The notes: generated by a model not told the origin, from the sequence alone. Positions 1-9,482 are shown, counted from the first letter of the stretch. The stretch: 35,594 bases of DNA from Pseudomonadota bacterium (GCA_029779435.1 JAKPAM010000101.1:1-35594), one strand, 5' to 3'. Numbers and translations: made by a program.

Positions 1-1920
1 GTGCCCGATCGGCAATTGCGCGACCGGCGTGGCCACCCAGCACGAGAGTTCGTCGAGCAGGCGCAGCTTGTTGCGCGTCGACAGCTCGATGTTGATGCGC
101 TCGATGCCGTCCGTGTATTCGCCCATCCGCGGCAGCGGAATGACGACGTCCTCGTTGATCTTGAACGCGTTGGTGTGGCGCGCGATGGCCGCGGTGCGCG
201 AACGGTCGGCCCAGAACGTCTTGCGCGCCTGCGGCGAGATCGCGACGAAGCCTTCGCCGGCGCGGCCGTTGGCCAGCCGCACGACCTCGGAGCTGGCGCG
301 CGCGACGGCGTTCTCGTCGTCGCCGACGACGTCCCCGATCAACACCATCTTCGGCAACCCGCCCCGGCGCGACTTGGTCACGTAGCCGACCGCGCGCAGG
401 TAGCGTTCGTCCAGATGCTCGAGGCCGGCCAGGATCACCGGCACGTGGCCGGCGTCGCGGCGGCCGCCGGGCGCGGCCTCGCGGGCCAGGCCGTCCAGGT
501 AGGACTTGATCTCGACGATCGACGGCACCGCGTCCTTGGGCTGGCCGAAGAACTCCAGGCAGACCGTGCGCGTGTGCGCCGGCATCCGGTGCAGCACCCA
601 GCGCGCAGACGTGATCAGGCCGTCACAACCTTCCTTCTGCACGCCCGGCAGTCCCGCCAAGAACTTGTCGGTGACGTCCTTGCCGAGTCCCTCCTTGCGG
701 AAGCGCCGGCCCTCGATCTCGAGCCGCTGCGCGCGGATCGGTTCGCCGCGCATCAGGCCATCGCCGCCGAGCTGCGCGGGCCGGTACCACTGCAGGTCGA
801 ACACGGCCAGCGGATCGTCGTGGATCTTGCCCAGGTTATGGCCGACGCGCGTGACCTCGAGCCAGTTGCCGTCCGGGTCGACCATCCGCCACCAGGCCAG
901 GTTGTCCAGCGCCGTGCCCCACAGCACGGCCTTCTTGCCGCCGGCGTTCATCGCGATGTTGCCGCCGACGCACGACGCGTCGAGCGACGTCGGGTCGACG
1001 GCGAACACGCGGCCGGCGGCATCGGCGGCATCGGTGACGCGCCGCGTGACGACGCCGGCCTCGGCGAAGATCGTCGTGACCTCGCCCTCGACGCCCGGCA
1101 GCGTGCCCCGCTCGACCGGCCCGAGCCCTTCGAGCTTCTCGGTATTGATGACCGCGGTCATCGGCGTCATCGGAATCGCACCACCGGTGTAGCCGGTGCC
1201 GCCGCCCCGAGGGATGATCGTCAGGCCCAGGTCGATGCACCGGGCCACCAGGCCGGCGATTTCGACCTCGGAGTCGGGAGTCAGCACGACGAACGGAAAC
1301 TCGATGCGCCAGTCGGTCGCATCGGTGACGTGCGAGACGCGCGACAGCGCATCGAACTTGATGTTGTCGCGCGCGGTGTGGGCGGTGAGCAGCCGCTGCG
1401 CGCGCTTGCGCAGGTCGGCCACCTGCGCGAACCGGGCCTCGAACTCGCCGACCGCCTGCGTGGCGGCCGCCAGCAGCCGTCCGACGCGCTCGCTGCGCGC
1501 TGCGGCGTCGTCGGCCGGGCTCCCGGTGGCGGTTCCCGCGCCGTCCGCGCCGTCCGCGCCGGCGGCGCCAGCCACGGGGAAATCGAGCTGCCGGCGCCGG
1601 TCGATCTCGTTCAGCCGGTGGCGCAGCGCCTGCACCAGCAGCCGCAGGCGCTGCGGGTTGTCGAGCAGGTCGTCTTCGAGATACGGATTGCGCTGGACCG
1701 CCCAGATGTCGCCGAGCACCTCGAACAGCATGCGCGCCGAGCGGCCCGTCCGGCGCTCGCCACGCAGTTCGCCGAGTAGTTGCCAGGCCGGTTCGCCGAG
1801 CAGCCGGATGACGATCTCGCGATCGGAGAACGACGTGTAGTTGTAGGGAATCTCGCGCAGGCGCGCGGGCGCGTCGGCCAGCGCATCGAGCGCGGGGGGC
1901 AGCGGGGCATGGGCGTTCAT
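1..1920 (-). CDS. FAD-binding oxidoreductase, DUF3683 / D-lactate dehydrogenase-like (5' part)
   Basis: The minus-strand frame is open from an ATG at 1920 to the window edge (640 codons), so the C-terminal part is missing. The first residues read [14 protein letters not shown], then a DUF3683-type N-terminal region ([19 protein letters not shown] at about 29-47). A PCMH-type FAD-binding domain starts at residue 237 with [14 protein letters not shown], followed by [22 protein letters not shown], the usual flavin-pyrophosphate segment. The family is annotated as FAD/FMN-containing or D-lactate-type dehydrogenases, which are over 1,000 residues in Burkholderiales and carry C-terminal iron-sulfur motifs; that part would lie left of position 1. 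The substrate is not established. Large plus-strand open frames here are antisense shadows caused by high GC. I am sure of the family and unsure of the substrate. Confidence 0.9.
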   Translation of the reverse strand, partial: MNAHAPLPPALDALADAPARLREIPYNYTSFSDREIVIRLLGEPAWQLLGELRGERRTGRSARMLFEVLGDIWAVQRNPYLEDDLLDNPQRLRLLVQALRHRLNEIDRRRQLDFPVAGAAGADGADGAGTATGSPADDAAARSERVGRLLAAATQAVGEFEARFAQVADLRKRAQRLLTAHTARDNIKFDALSRVSHVTDATDWRIEFPFVVLTPDSEVEIAGLVARCIDLGLTIIPRGGGTGYTGGAIPMTPMTAVINTEKLEGLGPVERGTLPGVEGEVTTIFAEAGVVTRRVTDAADAAGRVFAVDPTSLDASCVGGNIAMNAGGKKAVLWGTALDNLAWWRMVDPDGNWLEVTRVGHNLGKIHDDPLAVFDLQWYRPAQLGGDGLMRGEPIRAQRLEIEGRRFRKEGLGKDVTDKFLAGLPGVQKEGCDGLITSARWVLHRMPAHTRTVCLEFFGQPKDAVPSIVEIKSYLDGLAREAAPGGRRDAGHVPVILAGLEHLDERYLRAVGYVTKSRRGGLPKMVLIGDVVGDDENAVARASSEVVRLANGRAGEGFVAISPQARKTFWADRSRTAAIARHTNAFKINEDVVIPLPRMGEYTDGIERINIELSTRNKLRLLDELSCWVATPVAQLPIGH

Positions 1921-1984
1921 GGCGGGATTTTACCGTGCGCCCCCAATGGCCGCCGGCCCCGGTCGACCGTGACGGACCGCGCGC

Positions 1985-2479
1985 TCAGCCGTTGATCAGC
2001 GGGCCGAGCAAGCGCATCCACCACGCATCGGGCACCCATAGCAGCGCGGCCGTCATCGTGATGTAGCGCAGCGCCTTGCCGACGGCCATCCAGGCCACCG
2101 ACGGCCAGAACGGCAGCCGCGCCCACCCGGCCAGCGTGCACAGCGGATCGCCGATGCCCGGCAGCCACGACAACAGCATCGTCTTCGGGCCGAAGCGCTC
2201 GAGCCAGCGCAGATAGCGGTCCTGCCGATGCGGCGCGATCGTCGCCTTGGCGCCGCGCCCCAGCGCGTAGTCGATGGCGCCGCCCAGCGTGTTGCCGACC
2301 GTGGCGACCGCGACCACGATCCAGAACTGGTCCGGGTTGAGCCGCGCGTAGCCGAACACCGCGGGCTCGGAGCCGAGCGGCAGCAGCGTCGCCGAGACCA
2401 GCGAGATGATGAAGACCGAGCTGAGCCCGTTGGCGGGCAGCGCGAACCAATTGACGAGCGAGGCGACGAGCGATTCCAC
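1985..2479 (-). CDS. YqaA family membrane protein (SNARE-associated/VTT-like)
   Basis: This 164-residue protein begins at a GTG; no closer ATG gives the full N-terminus, and there is no clear Shine-Dalgarno site. Several hydrophobic segments are visible (about 16-38, 50-75 and 120-150). The motif LVSATLLPLGSEPAVFGY near residue 28 and the glycine-rich WLPGIGDPLCTLAGWARLPFW near 104-124 are typical of the YqaA branch of the DedA/VTT membrane proteins. These are inner-membrane proteins tentatively linked to lipid handling; the function of YqaA itself is not established. It is transcribed toward the FAD dehydrogenase gene, 64 bp away, so the two may be co-transcribed. It diverges from ilvA across 225 bp. 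Confidence 0.85.
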   Translation of the reverse strand: MESLVASLVNWFALPANGLSSVFIISLVSATLLPLGSEPAVFGYARLNPDQFWIVVAVATVGNTLGGAIDYALGRGAKATIAPHRQDRYLRWLERFGPKTMLLSWLPGIGDPLCTLAGWARLPFWPSVAWMAVGKALRYITMTAALLWVPDAWWMRLLGPLING

Positions 2480-2531
2480 GCGCGCAGCGTATCAGGATCC
2501 GCCGCGGCGTCGGCCCCGTGCCGGCGCCATC

Positions 2532-2567
2532 GTCGGCCATGGCGTCGGCCATGGCGTCGGCCATGGC
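2532..2567. repeat. 12-bp tandem repeat, three perfect copies
   Basis: The unit GTCGGCCATGGC occurs three times without mismatch in the gap between the divergent YqaA and ilvA genes. Looser copies of the same GTC-rich pattern continue to about 2590. It lies outside both coding regions, so it could affect promoter spacing or simply be slippage. Confidence 0.8.
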
Positions 2568-2643
2568 GTTAGCCCCATCGTCAGCCGGGCCGCCAGTCCC
2601 GGCATCGGCCGCGCCGCCGACCTCGTTCCGGCCGGCCGGAGCG

Positions 2644-2649
2644 TAGAAT
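2644..2649 (+). promoter_or_regulatory. Possible -10 box for ilvA
   Basis: TAGAAT stands out in an otherwise GC-saturated stretch 56 bp upstream of the chosen ilvA ATG. No convincing -35 hexamer is found at 16-18 bp. The same TAGAAT word precedes grxD in this window. This is a weak call based on one hexamer. Confidence 0.3.
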
Positions 2650-2704
2650 CGCCGGGTTGTCCATCCCCGTCCGCGCGCCCGCCGCGCCGCGCCGCCTCGT
2701 CCCG

Positions 2705-4222
2705 ATGTCGACCGAATACCTGAAACGGGTACTGACCGCCCGCGTCTATGACGTGGCGCTGGAAAGCCCGCTCGAAACCGCTCCGCTGCTGTCCAGCCGC
2801 CTGGACAACCACCTGCTGCTCAAGCGCGAGGACCTCCAGCCGGTGTTCTCGTTCAAGCTGCGCGGCGCCTATAACAAGATGGTGAACCTGTCGCCCGACG
2901 AGCGCGCCCGCGGCGTGATCACCGCGTCGGCCGGCAACCACGCGCAGGGCGTCGCGCTGGCGGGACAGCAGCTCGGCTGTCGCGCGGTCATCGTGATGCC
3001 GATCACGACGCCACAGGTCAAGATCGACGCGGTGCGCCGCCGCGGCGGCGAAGTGCACCTGCACGGCGAATCGTATTCGGACGCGTACGGCTACGCGGTC
3101 GACCTGCAACGGACCGAACGCCTGACGTTCGTGCATCCGTTCGACGATCCGGACGTGATCGCCGGCCAGGGCACGATCGGCATGGAGATCCTGCGCCAGC
3201 ACCAGCAGCCGCTCCACGCGATCTTCGTCCCGATCGGCGGCGGCGGCCTGATCGCCGGCGTCGCGGCATTCGTCAAGCAACTGGCGCCGGCGGTCCGCAT
3301 CATCGGCGTGCAGTCGTCCGATTCGGACGCGATGGCGCAGTCGCTGCGGGCCGGGCACCGGGTCGAGCTGAACGACGTCGGCCTGTTCGCCGACGGCACC
3401 GCGGTCAAGCTGGTCGGCGAAGAGACGTTCCGGCTCGCGCGCGAGTTCGTCGACGACGTGGTCACCGTCGACACCGACGCGACCTGCGCGGCGATCAAGG
3501 ACGTGTTCCAGGACACGCGCTCGATCCTCGAGCCGTCGGGCGCGCTGGCCGTGGCCGGCGCCAAGGCCTACGTCGAACGCGCCGGCATCCGCGGGCAGAC
3601 GCTAGTCGCGATCACCAGCGGCGCGAACATGAACTTCGATCGCCTGCGCTTCGTGTCCGAGCGCGCCGAGATCGGCGAGCAGCGCGAGGCGGTGTTCGCG
3701 GTGACCATCCCCGAGGCGCGCGGCAGCTTCCGGCGCTTCTGCGCGGCGGTCGGCGACCGCAACGTCACCGAATTCAACTACCGGATCGCCGATCCGGCCG
3801 AGGCGCATCTGTTCGTCGGTATCCAGATCAACCAGCGCAGCGAGGCGACGCAGATCGCCCGCCAGTTCGAGCAGGCCGGCTTCGCGACGCTGGACCTGAC
3901 GGACGACGAGCTGGCCAAGCTGCATCTGCGGCACCTCGTCGGCGGCCATTCGCCGCTGGCGCGCGACGAACGGGTGTACAGCTTCGCGTTTCCCGAGCGG
4001 CCCGGCGCGCTGATGCGCTTCCTGACCCAGATGGATCCCGAGTGGAATATTTCCTTGTTCCACTACCGCAATCACGGGGCAGACTACGGGCGGATCCTCG
4101 TGGGCCTGCAAGTGCCGGCCACCGATCAGCAGGCATTCCAGGCTTTTCTCACCCAATTAGGTTATCCCTATACCGACGAGAGCCGGAATCCCGCTTATCG
4201 GCTGTTCCTGGCGGCGCCGTAG
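2705..4222 (+). CDS. ilvA: Threonine deaminase (threonine ammonia-lyase), biosynthetic
   Basis: IlvA converts L-threonine to 2-oxobutanoate and ammonia with PLP, the first committed step of isoleucine synthesis, in the cytoplasm. The PLP lysine is K51 in SFKLRGAYNKM, followed by ASAGNHAQGVA and the phosphate-binding GGGGLIAG. Two ACT-like regulatory domains follow: FAVTIPEARGSFRRFC and, near the end, YSFAFPERPGALMRF. This is the long, isoleucine-feedback-inhibited form (505 residues, the usual length). The ATG at 2705 gives MSTEYLKRVLTARVYDVA, matching family N-termini; an in-frame TTG at 2657 adds an unlikely arginine/proline leader. No good Shine-Dalgarno site is seen. It is monocistronic, followed by a palindrome and T-run. 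Confidence 0.97.
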   Translation: MSTEYLKRVLTARVYDVALESPLETAPLLSSRLDNHLLLKREDLQPVFSFKLRGAYNKMVNLSPDERARGVITASAGNHAQGVALAGQQLGCRAVIVMPITTPQVKIDAVRRRGGEVHLHGESYSDAYGYAVDLQRTERLTFVHPFDDPDVIAGQGTIGMEILRQHQQPLHAIFVPIGGGGLIAGVAAFVKQLAPAVRIIGVQSSDSDAMAQSLRAGHRVELNDVGLFADGTAVKLVGEETFRLAREFVDDVVTVDTDATCAAIKDVFQDTRSILEPSGALAVAGAKAYVERAGIRGQTLVAITSGANMNFDRLRFVSERAEIGEQREAVFAVTIPEARGSFRRFCAAVGDRNVTEFNYRIADPAEAHLFVGIQINQRSEATQIARQFEQAGFATLDLTDDELAKLHLRHLVGGHSPLARDERVYSFAFPERPGALMRFLTQMDPEWNISLFHYRNHGADYGRILVGLQVPATDQQAFQAFLTQLGYPYTDESRNPAYRLFLAAP

Positions 4223-4251
4223 AGGCTGTCGGAGCGACGCAGGAGCCGGGC

Positions 4252-4281
4252 GGAGGACGATCGTCCTCCTAGCGTATTTTT
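4252..4281 (+). terminator. Palindrome plus short T-run after ilvA
   Basis: GGAGGACGATCGTCCTCC (4252-4269) is a perfect 18-bp palindrome, and a run of five T follows at 4277-4281. As RNA it can form a six- or seven-pair stem, making it a candidate weak intrinsic terminator for ilvA. The T-run is 7 bp from the stem, further than usual, so an operator is an alternative. Confidence 0.4.
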
Positions 4282-4319
4282 GATTTCCTGTTTTGACCGT
4301 TTGTCGGTTCCATTGCCGC

Positions 4320-4342
4320 CGATTGGCAGATTTAACCAATCG
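4320..4342. promoter_or_regulatory. Inverted repeat in the 300-bp gap before the response regulator
   Basis: CGATTGG and CCAATCG form perfect 7-bp arms around an 8-bp AT-rich centre. It lies in the AT-richer middle of the 4223-4522 gap, 181 bp upstream of the regulator ATG. This is the form of a dimeric regulator site. A loose TTGAAA at about 4363 lies downstream, but no good -10 follows. Nothing else recognisable is in the gap. Confidence 0.3.
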
Positions 4343-4522
4343 CAAGAATTGTGTCGCCTGAATTGAAACCCCTTACGAGGGCCAGTTGATACACTGGTTT
4401 CGGCTTGGAAACAGCGCGTAACACAGTAGCGAGGCGGTCCGCAGGCACGCCTCTCGCACGAAACAATAACGACCGACGTCTTCCAACGTCACCGTATCGA
4501 TCGACTGGAGCCCGGAACCATC

Positions 4523-5236
4523 ATGCGTGTCGCACTTTTGGACGATGACGAGCATCACCTTGGCGCAACCGCAAGTACGCTGACCGAAGCCGGGTTCTCG
4601 TGCCACGCCTACGCGCTGTCCAAGGACCTGCTGTTCGACCTGAAGCGCGAGAGTTTCGATCTGCTGGTCGTCGACTGGCTGATGCCCGACATCCCCGGCA
4701 TCGAGGTGCTCAAGCAGGTGCGCGCGCATTCGGGCATGACGCCGCCGGTCCTGTTCATCACGTCGCGCGATTCCGAACGCGACGTCGTCGAGGCGCTCGA
4801 AACCGGGGCCGACGACTACATGGTCAAGCCGGTGCGCTCGGGCGAACTGATCGCGCGCGTGCGCGCGCTGCTGCGCCGGGCGATGCCGCAGCCCGAAGCC
4901 GACCGCGTGTTCGAACAAGGGCCGTTCCGCCTCGATACGCGCACGCTCGAGGTCTGGCGCGACAACCAGCCGGTCGAACTCACGCAGAAGGAGTTCCAGT
5001 TGGCGCTGCTGCTGCTGCGCAACGTCGGCCGGCCGCTGTCGCGCGGCCATATCCGCGAAATGGTCTGGGGCCGCGGCAGCGAGGTGCCGTCGCGGACGAT
5101 GGACACGCACGTGTCGCGCGTGCGCACCAAGCTTGAACTTCGCCCTGAATTCGGATACCTGCTGGCGCCCGTCTACAGCTACGGCTACCGCCTAGAACAG
5201 CTCGGGGCCACGGCCCTCCTCGAAAAGCAGGACTGA
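4523..5236 (+). CDS. OmpR/PhoB-family response regulator
   Basis: A 237-residue two-domain transcription factor. The receiver domain covers residues 1-118: acidic pocket D7-D9, phosphoacceptor D51 in LLVVDWLMPD, T80 in LFITSR and K102 in YMVKPV are all present. A winged-helix DNA-binding domain covers about 130-228 (LTQKEFQLALLLLRNVGRPLSR, then SRTMDTHVSRVRTKL and the wing YGYRLE). Phosphorylation by a partner kinase is expected to drive dimerisation and DNA binding. It is the first gene of a same-strand trio with the LysM-FecR protein (49 bp downstream) and a CHASE2 histidine kinase, which is the likely partner. The regulon is unknown. Confidence 0.93.
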   Translation: MRVALLDDDEHHLGATASTLTEAGFSCHAYALSKDLLFDLKRESFDLLVVDWLMPDIPGIEVLKQVRAHSGMTPPVLFITSRDSERDVVEALETGADDYMVKPVRSGELIARVRALLRRAMPQPEADRVFEQGPFRLDTRTLEVWRDNQPVELTQKEFQLALLLLRNVGRPLSRGHIREMVWGRGSEVPSRTMDTHVSRVRTKLELRPEFGYLLAPVYSYGYRLEQLGATALLEKQD

Positions 5237-5248
5237 CCTGGCCCGCCG

Positions 5249-5277
5249 AGGCGCGCCGCCTACCGGACAGCGCGCCT
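5249..5277 (+). other. Stem-loop between response regulator and FecR gene
   Basis: AGGCGCGC and GCGCGCCT form perfect 8-bp arms with a 13-nt loop, ending 8 bp before the FecR-gene ATG. No T-run follows, so it is not a classic terminator. It could lower expression of the downstream genes relative to the regulator, or mask the ribosome site, which shows no clear Shine-Dalgarno sequence. Confidence 0.4.
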
Positions 5278-5285
5278 GACTCTCG

Positions 5286-7097
5286 ATGATCCCATTGTTC
5301 CCGTTCGTTTCCGATGCCCGTGGCGCGCTGGCCGCCGCCGTGGCGGCGGCGCTATGCATCGGCCTGTCGCCGCGCCAGGCCGATGCGGCGCCCGGGCGCG
5401 CCTCCGCGCCCCCTCCCGCGCCCGCGCTGATCTACACGGTCGAGCCCGGCGACACCTTGCTGGACATCGGCAAGCGGCTGCTGGCACGTCCGGCCAATTG
5501 GCGCGTCGTCCAGCGCCTCAACCGCATCGATTCGCCACGCAAGCTGGCACCGGGCACCCGACTCCGGATCCCTTATTCGCTGGTCAAGGCCGAAACGGGC
5601 GTGGCGGTCGTGCTGCGCGGAGATGCCGACAGCCGGATCGACGGCAAGCCGGTCGCCGCCGGAGATACCGTGCGCGAAGCCGGTGTCGTCGAGACATCCG
5701 ACCATTCGGTCGTCGTGCTGCGGCTGGCCGATGGATCGACGCTGCGGCTCGAGCCAGCCAGCAAGCTGCGCCTCGAACGCTTGCGCCGATACCACGACGA
5801 TCACGCGATCGAAGCGCGTGCGCTGCTCGAACGCGGCCGGGTCGAGACCTCGGCCGCCCCGCAGCGGCCCAAGCCGCTGTCGATCCGCACGCCGGTCGCC
5901 ACCGCGGCCGTACGTGGCACCGTGTTCCGGGTAGCGGCCGACGAAGCCGGCGCGACGGCCGAGGTCCTCGAAGGCGGCGTCGACTGGCGGGTCGTCAAAC
6001 GCACGAAGCCAGGCCACCGTTCCACGGCCCAGGTCCATAGCATCGTGTTGCTGCCCGGATTCGGCGCCCGCGCCGACCCGCAGACCGGCACGACCAAGGA
6101 AGCGCTGCTGCCGGCGGCCGACCTGAGCCGACTGCCCGACACGGTCCGCCTGACGCAGCAGACGCTGGCGTTCCCGCCGATCGCGGGGGCGGCGCGCTAC
6201 CGGATCGAGATCAGCCGGGAAAATGCCCGGCCCGACGGCCTGCCATCGGCGGCGGCGACGCCGTCGGACACGTTCACGCCCGGCACGCCGATCGAATCAC
6301 TGGCCGATTCGATCCGCCGGCAGGACCTGACGCTGGTCGCGTCGCGTGTCGTCGCGGAGCCGCGGATCGAACTGGCGACGTTCGACGACGGCCTGCATCG
6401 GATCGACGTACGGCCGATCGCCGCCTCCAGTGTCGAGGGGATGCCGTCACGCGCGACCATCGACGTCCAGGCGCGTCCGCTGCCGCCGAGCGCGGGCCGG
6501 CCGATGGCCGACGCCGCGGTGTTCGGCGACCGGATCAACTTCGAATGGTCGAAGCCGCTGGACATCGACCGTTTCCGCATCGAACTGGCGGCTGATCCGG
6601 CGTTCGACACGTTGCTGGCCGCCGAATGGGTCGACGGCTCGCGGACGACGCTCGACGTGCGGGCGACCGGCGACCAGCCGCAGCCCCGTTACTGGCGAAT
6701 CGCCTCGGCCCGGCCCGACGGGCACCTGGGCCCTTTCGCGCAGAACCGGTTCACCTGGCATCCCGGCCCGCCGCAACCGAGCATGAAGATCGACGGGCAT
6801 GACCGGATGTCGTTACGATGGGCCGGCCAGCCCGGCCAGCGATACCGCTTGCAACTCGCGAACGAGCCGGGCTTCGATGCCCCCAGGGTGATCGAGGTCG
6901 ACCAGCCGCAGGCCCTGCTCCAGGATCTGCGGCCCGGACGGTACTACCTACGGATGCAGGCCATCGCGCCGGGTGGGGAGGAATCGCCGTTCAATGTGCC
7001 GCAGACATTCGAAATCAAGCCCGTCATCCTCACGGGCGACGGCACGCCGCTGCAATCAGGCGGAGGGCTCGATGTCGAAGCGACCCCGTCTCCCTGA
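5286..7097 (+). CDS. Periplasmic LysM and FecR domain protein
   Basis: 603 residues. A hydrophobic N-terminus (ALAAAVAAALCIGLSP, about 14-29) ending in ADAAPG looks like a signal peptide. A LysM domain follows at about 48-95 (YTVEPGDTLLDIGKRLL to GTRLRIPY), which typically binds peptidoglycan glycan. A FecR domain covers about 105-235: ADGSTLRLEPASKLRLERL, then IRTPVATAAVRGTVFRV. The rest (about 290-590) consists of repeated beta-sandwich-like modules with FEWSKPLDIDRFRIELA and similar segments. FecR domains are known from periplasmic signal relay to sigma factors; here no TonB receptor or sigma factor is present. The position between a regulator and a CHASE2 kinase suggests it senses cell-wall state or partners the kinase. 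That role is inference. Confidence 0.88.
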   Translation: MIPLFPFVSDARGALAAAVAAALCIGLSPRQADAAPGRASAPPPAPALIYTVEPGDTLLDIGKRLLARPANWRVVQRLNRIDSPRKLAPGTRLRIPYSLVKAETGVAVVLRGDADSRIDGKPVAAGDTVREAGVVETSDHSVVVLRLADGSTLRLEPASKLRLERLRRYHDDHAIEARALLERGRVETSAAPQRPKPLSIRTPVATAAVRGTVFRVAADEAGATAEVLEGGVDWRVVKRTKPGHRSTAQVHSIVLLPGFGARADPQTGTTKEALLPAADLSRLPDTVRLTQQTLAFPPIAGAARYRIEISRENARPDGLPSAAATPSDTFTPGTPIESLADSIRRQDLTLVASRVVAEPRIELATFDDGLHRIDVRPIAASSVEGMPSRATIDVQARPLPPSAGRPMADAAVFGDRINFEWSKPLDIDRFRIELAADPAFDTLLAAEWVDGSRTTLDVRATGDQPQPRYWRIASARPDGHLGPFAQNRFTWHPGPPQPSMKIDGHDRMSLRWAGQPGQRYRLQLANEPGFDAPRVIEVDQPQALLQDLRPGRYYLRMQAIAPGGEESPFNVPQTFEIKPVILTGDGTPLQSGGGLDVEATPSP

Positions 7098-7142
7098 GGC
7101 TCCCGACGAGGCTTCCGGAAGACGGGCCGCGCCCTTCGCCCG

Positions 7143-9476
7143 ATGACGCCCCGCCCGCCCGTGCCGCGCAACCGCCTGCAGCTCGAATGGTGGGCCGGCC
7201 TGATGTTGCTGGTCGAGCTGGCGCTCGGTACGGCGTGGCAAAGCCTGGACGGCAGCCAGATCGGCCGGAGCCGGCTCGAGTCGGCGCTGTACGACGGCCT
7301 GAGCCGGCTGGCGCCGCTGCCGGCCAACGATCGCGTGATCGTCATCGATATCGATGACGACAGCCTCGAACAGATCGGCCGCTGGCCCTGGCCGCGGGCC
7401 GTCCATGCCGCGATGATCGACCGGCTGGCCGCGGCCGGTGCGCGGATCGTCGGCCTGGACCTGTTGCTGATCGAGGCGGCCGACGGCGACACGCTGCTGG
7501 CCGACGGTCTCGCTCGCGCGGCGGCGGCCGGCACCCCGGTCGTGATACCGATCGCCACGATGCGGGCCGACAGCGGCACGATTCCGCTGTACCCGGTCCC
7601 CGATCTCGGGTTGAAAGCCTGGCTCGGCCATCCGCATTTCCGGCTGGACGGCGACGGCATGGTACGCGGCCTGTGGCTCGAGGAGGGCGGCTTTCCGGCG
7701 CTGTCCCTGGCGTTGGCTGGTGAAGTCGCCAGCGAAGCGATGCCGGCCACGGCCCGGCAGGCACGGGAGCAGGCGACGGCCGCGCAGCGCGAGCGGACGA
7801 TCAATTCCGGGCAATGGGAGCCGCACGGTTTCACGCTGCTGCCCCGGCTGGCGCGCCCGGCCGAGCACGTCTCGTTCGGCGCCGTGCTGCGTGGCGAGAT
7901 CCCGCCCGAGCGCTTCGCCGGCCGCATCGTGCTCATCGGCGTCAGCGCCGCCGGGCTCGGCGACCGTTACGCGACCGCGCTGCTCCCGGGAGACCATCCG
8001 CTGCCCGGCGTGGACCTGCACGCCGCGGCGGTGACCGCGCTGCTCGACGATGCGTTGATCCATCCGCTGCGTCCATGGCCGCAACTCGTGTTGACCGTCA
8101 TCCCGGTGTTGGCGCTGCTGGTCGCGCTGTACCGGCTGCCGCCGCGGGCCGGCCTGCTGGCCACGCTCGGCGCGCTGGCGCTGGTGCTGCTGACGGCCGG
8201 GCTGCTGCTGCGCGGCGGTTTCTGGTGGTCGCCGACCGGCGCGCTCGTGGCCAGCCTGCTCGCCTATCCGCTGTGGAGTTGGCGCCGCCTCGAAGTGGCG
8301 ACGGCCGGCCTCGCCCGCCAGGCGCTGGCGCTCGATCGCGACGCCCCCCCGATGCCGGGTACCGCTCGCGACGTGCTGCCGACCGAGCCCGTCGCGCGCC
8401 GTCTCGAACAACTGGAAGCCGCGGCGGCGCGGGCCGTGCATCTGCGCCAGTTCCTGTTGCAATCGCTCGAACGCCTGCCCTGCCCGGCGCTGATCATCCG
8501 CGACGATGGCCGCCTGCTGTTCGCCAACCGGCAGGTCGGCAGCGAGATGCGCAGCCAGCCCGCGCCGGGCACGCCGATCCCCGGCTGGCTGCGCGACGAA
8601 GTCGGGCTGGACATCAGCGCCGTCATGGACGGCACGTCGTCGGCAGGCCAGGTCGAACGCGTCGACCGCGAGGGGCGCGACTGGCTCATCGACAGCGCGG
8701 AGTTCGACGATCCGGAGTGGTCGCGCGTCCGGCTGCTCCAGTTCATCAACGTCTCGCCGATCCGGACCGCCCAGCGCGAGCGCGAACAGACGCTGCGCTT
8801 CCTGTCGCACGACCTGCGTTCGCCGCAGGAGACGATCCTGTCGATCATCGAGCTCCAGGCGCGCGAACGAACGCTGCCGTCGTGGCTCGAGGACATCCAC
8901 CGCGAAGCGACCCGCTCGCTGGAACTGGCCAACGGCTTCGTCGAACTGGCGCGCGCCGAAGGCGCGGTCATCGCATTCGACGCGGTCGACCTGGTCAACC
9001 TGATCGAAGAGGCCAGCGACGCCTGCTGGCGGGCCGCCCGACAGCGCGGGGCCCGGATCGCCACGCATGGCATGCTGCAGCTCGCGTGGACCAACGGCGA
9101 CAGCCAGTTGCTCCGGCGCGCGCTGGTCAACCTGATCGACAACGCGATCAAGTACGGACCCGACGGCGGAACGATCACCATCGAACTGTCGCGTGAACCC
9201 GACACCTGGTGCGTGGCCATCAGCGACCAGGGCCCGGGCTTGTCCGAAGACGACCTCGCGCATCTGTTCGAGCCGTACTGGCGCGGCCACGGACAAGGCA
9301 AGCCGGGCATCGGGTTGGGATTGAGCTTCGTCCGCGTAGTCGCCGAACGGCATCGCGGCCGTGTCAATGGCCGGCCGATGGAGGGCGGCGGCGCGTGTTT
9401 CGAATTCCGTGTTCCGGCGTGCCGCGAGCCCGCCGATGATCCAGATCAAAGCCGGCACTCGGATCCTGCTCGTTAG
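7143..9476 (+). CDS. CHASE2-domain sensor histidine kinase
   Basis: 777 residues. An N-terminal membrane segment (about 14-33) leads into an extracytoplasmic CHASE2 domain (about 40-300; VIVIDIDDDSLEQIGRWPWP and FAGRIVLIGVSAAGLGDRY are typical). Three or so membrane helices follow at about 318-385, then a PAS-like region (about 430-545). The kinase core has phosphoacceptor H556 in LSHDLRSP, an N box LVNLIDNAIKYGP, G1 ISDQGPGLS and G2 GIGLGLSFVR. All catalytic boxes are intact. It autophosphorylates and should transfer phosphate to the regulator encoded at 4523. The start at 7143 lies 45 bp after the FecR gene. The signal is unknown. An 800-residue minus-strand open frame over it is an antisense shadow. 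Confidence 0.93.
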   Translation: MTPRPPVPRNRLQLEWWAGLMLLVELALGTAWQSLDGSQIGRSRLESALYDGLSRLAPLPANDRVIVIDIDDDSLEQIGRWPWPRAVHAAMIDRLAAAGARIVGLDLLLIEAADGDTLLADGLARAAAAGTPVVIPIATMRADSGTIPLYPVPDLGLKAWLGHPHFRLDGDGMVRGLWLEEGGFPALSLALAGEVASEAMPATARQAREQATAAQRERTINSGQWEPHGFTLLPRLARPAEHVSFGAVLRGEIPPERFAGRIVLIGVSAAGLGDRYATALLPGDHPLPGVDLHAAAVTALLDDALIHPLRPWPQLVLTVIPVLALLVALYRLPPRAGLLATLGALALVLLTAGLLLRGGFWWSPTGALVASLLAYPLWSWRRLEVATAGLARQALALDRDAPPMPGTARDVLPTEPVARRLEQLEAAAARAVHLRQFLLQSLERLPCPALIIRDDGRLLFANRQVGSEMRSQPAPGTPIPGWLRDEVGLDISAVMDGTSSAGQVERVDREGRDWLIDSAEFDDPEWSRVRLLQFINVSPIRTAQREREQTLRFLSHDLRSPQETILSIIELQARERTLPSWLEDIHREATRSLELANGFVELARAEGAVIAFDAVDLVNLIEEASDACWRAARQRGARIATHGMLQLAWTNGDSQLLRRALVNLIDNAIKYGPDGGTITIELSREPDTWCVAISDQGPGLSEDDLAHLFEPYWRGHGQGKPGIGLGLSFVRVVAERHRGRVNGRPMEGGGACFEFRVPACREPADDPDQSRHSDPAR

Positions 9477-9482
9477 TCGAGC

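Noticed and set aside
1-1779. 592-codon plus-strand open frame
   Set aside because: It is antisense to the FAD dehydrogenase, has arginine/glutamine-rich low-complexity composition and no recognisable domain; long antisense frames are expected at this GC content.
7056-9458. 800-codon minus-strand open frame
   Set aside because: It is exactly antisense to the CHASE2 kinase, whose motifs are intact; composition is biased toward R, Q, A and G without any domain.
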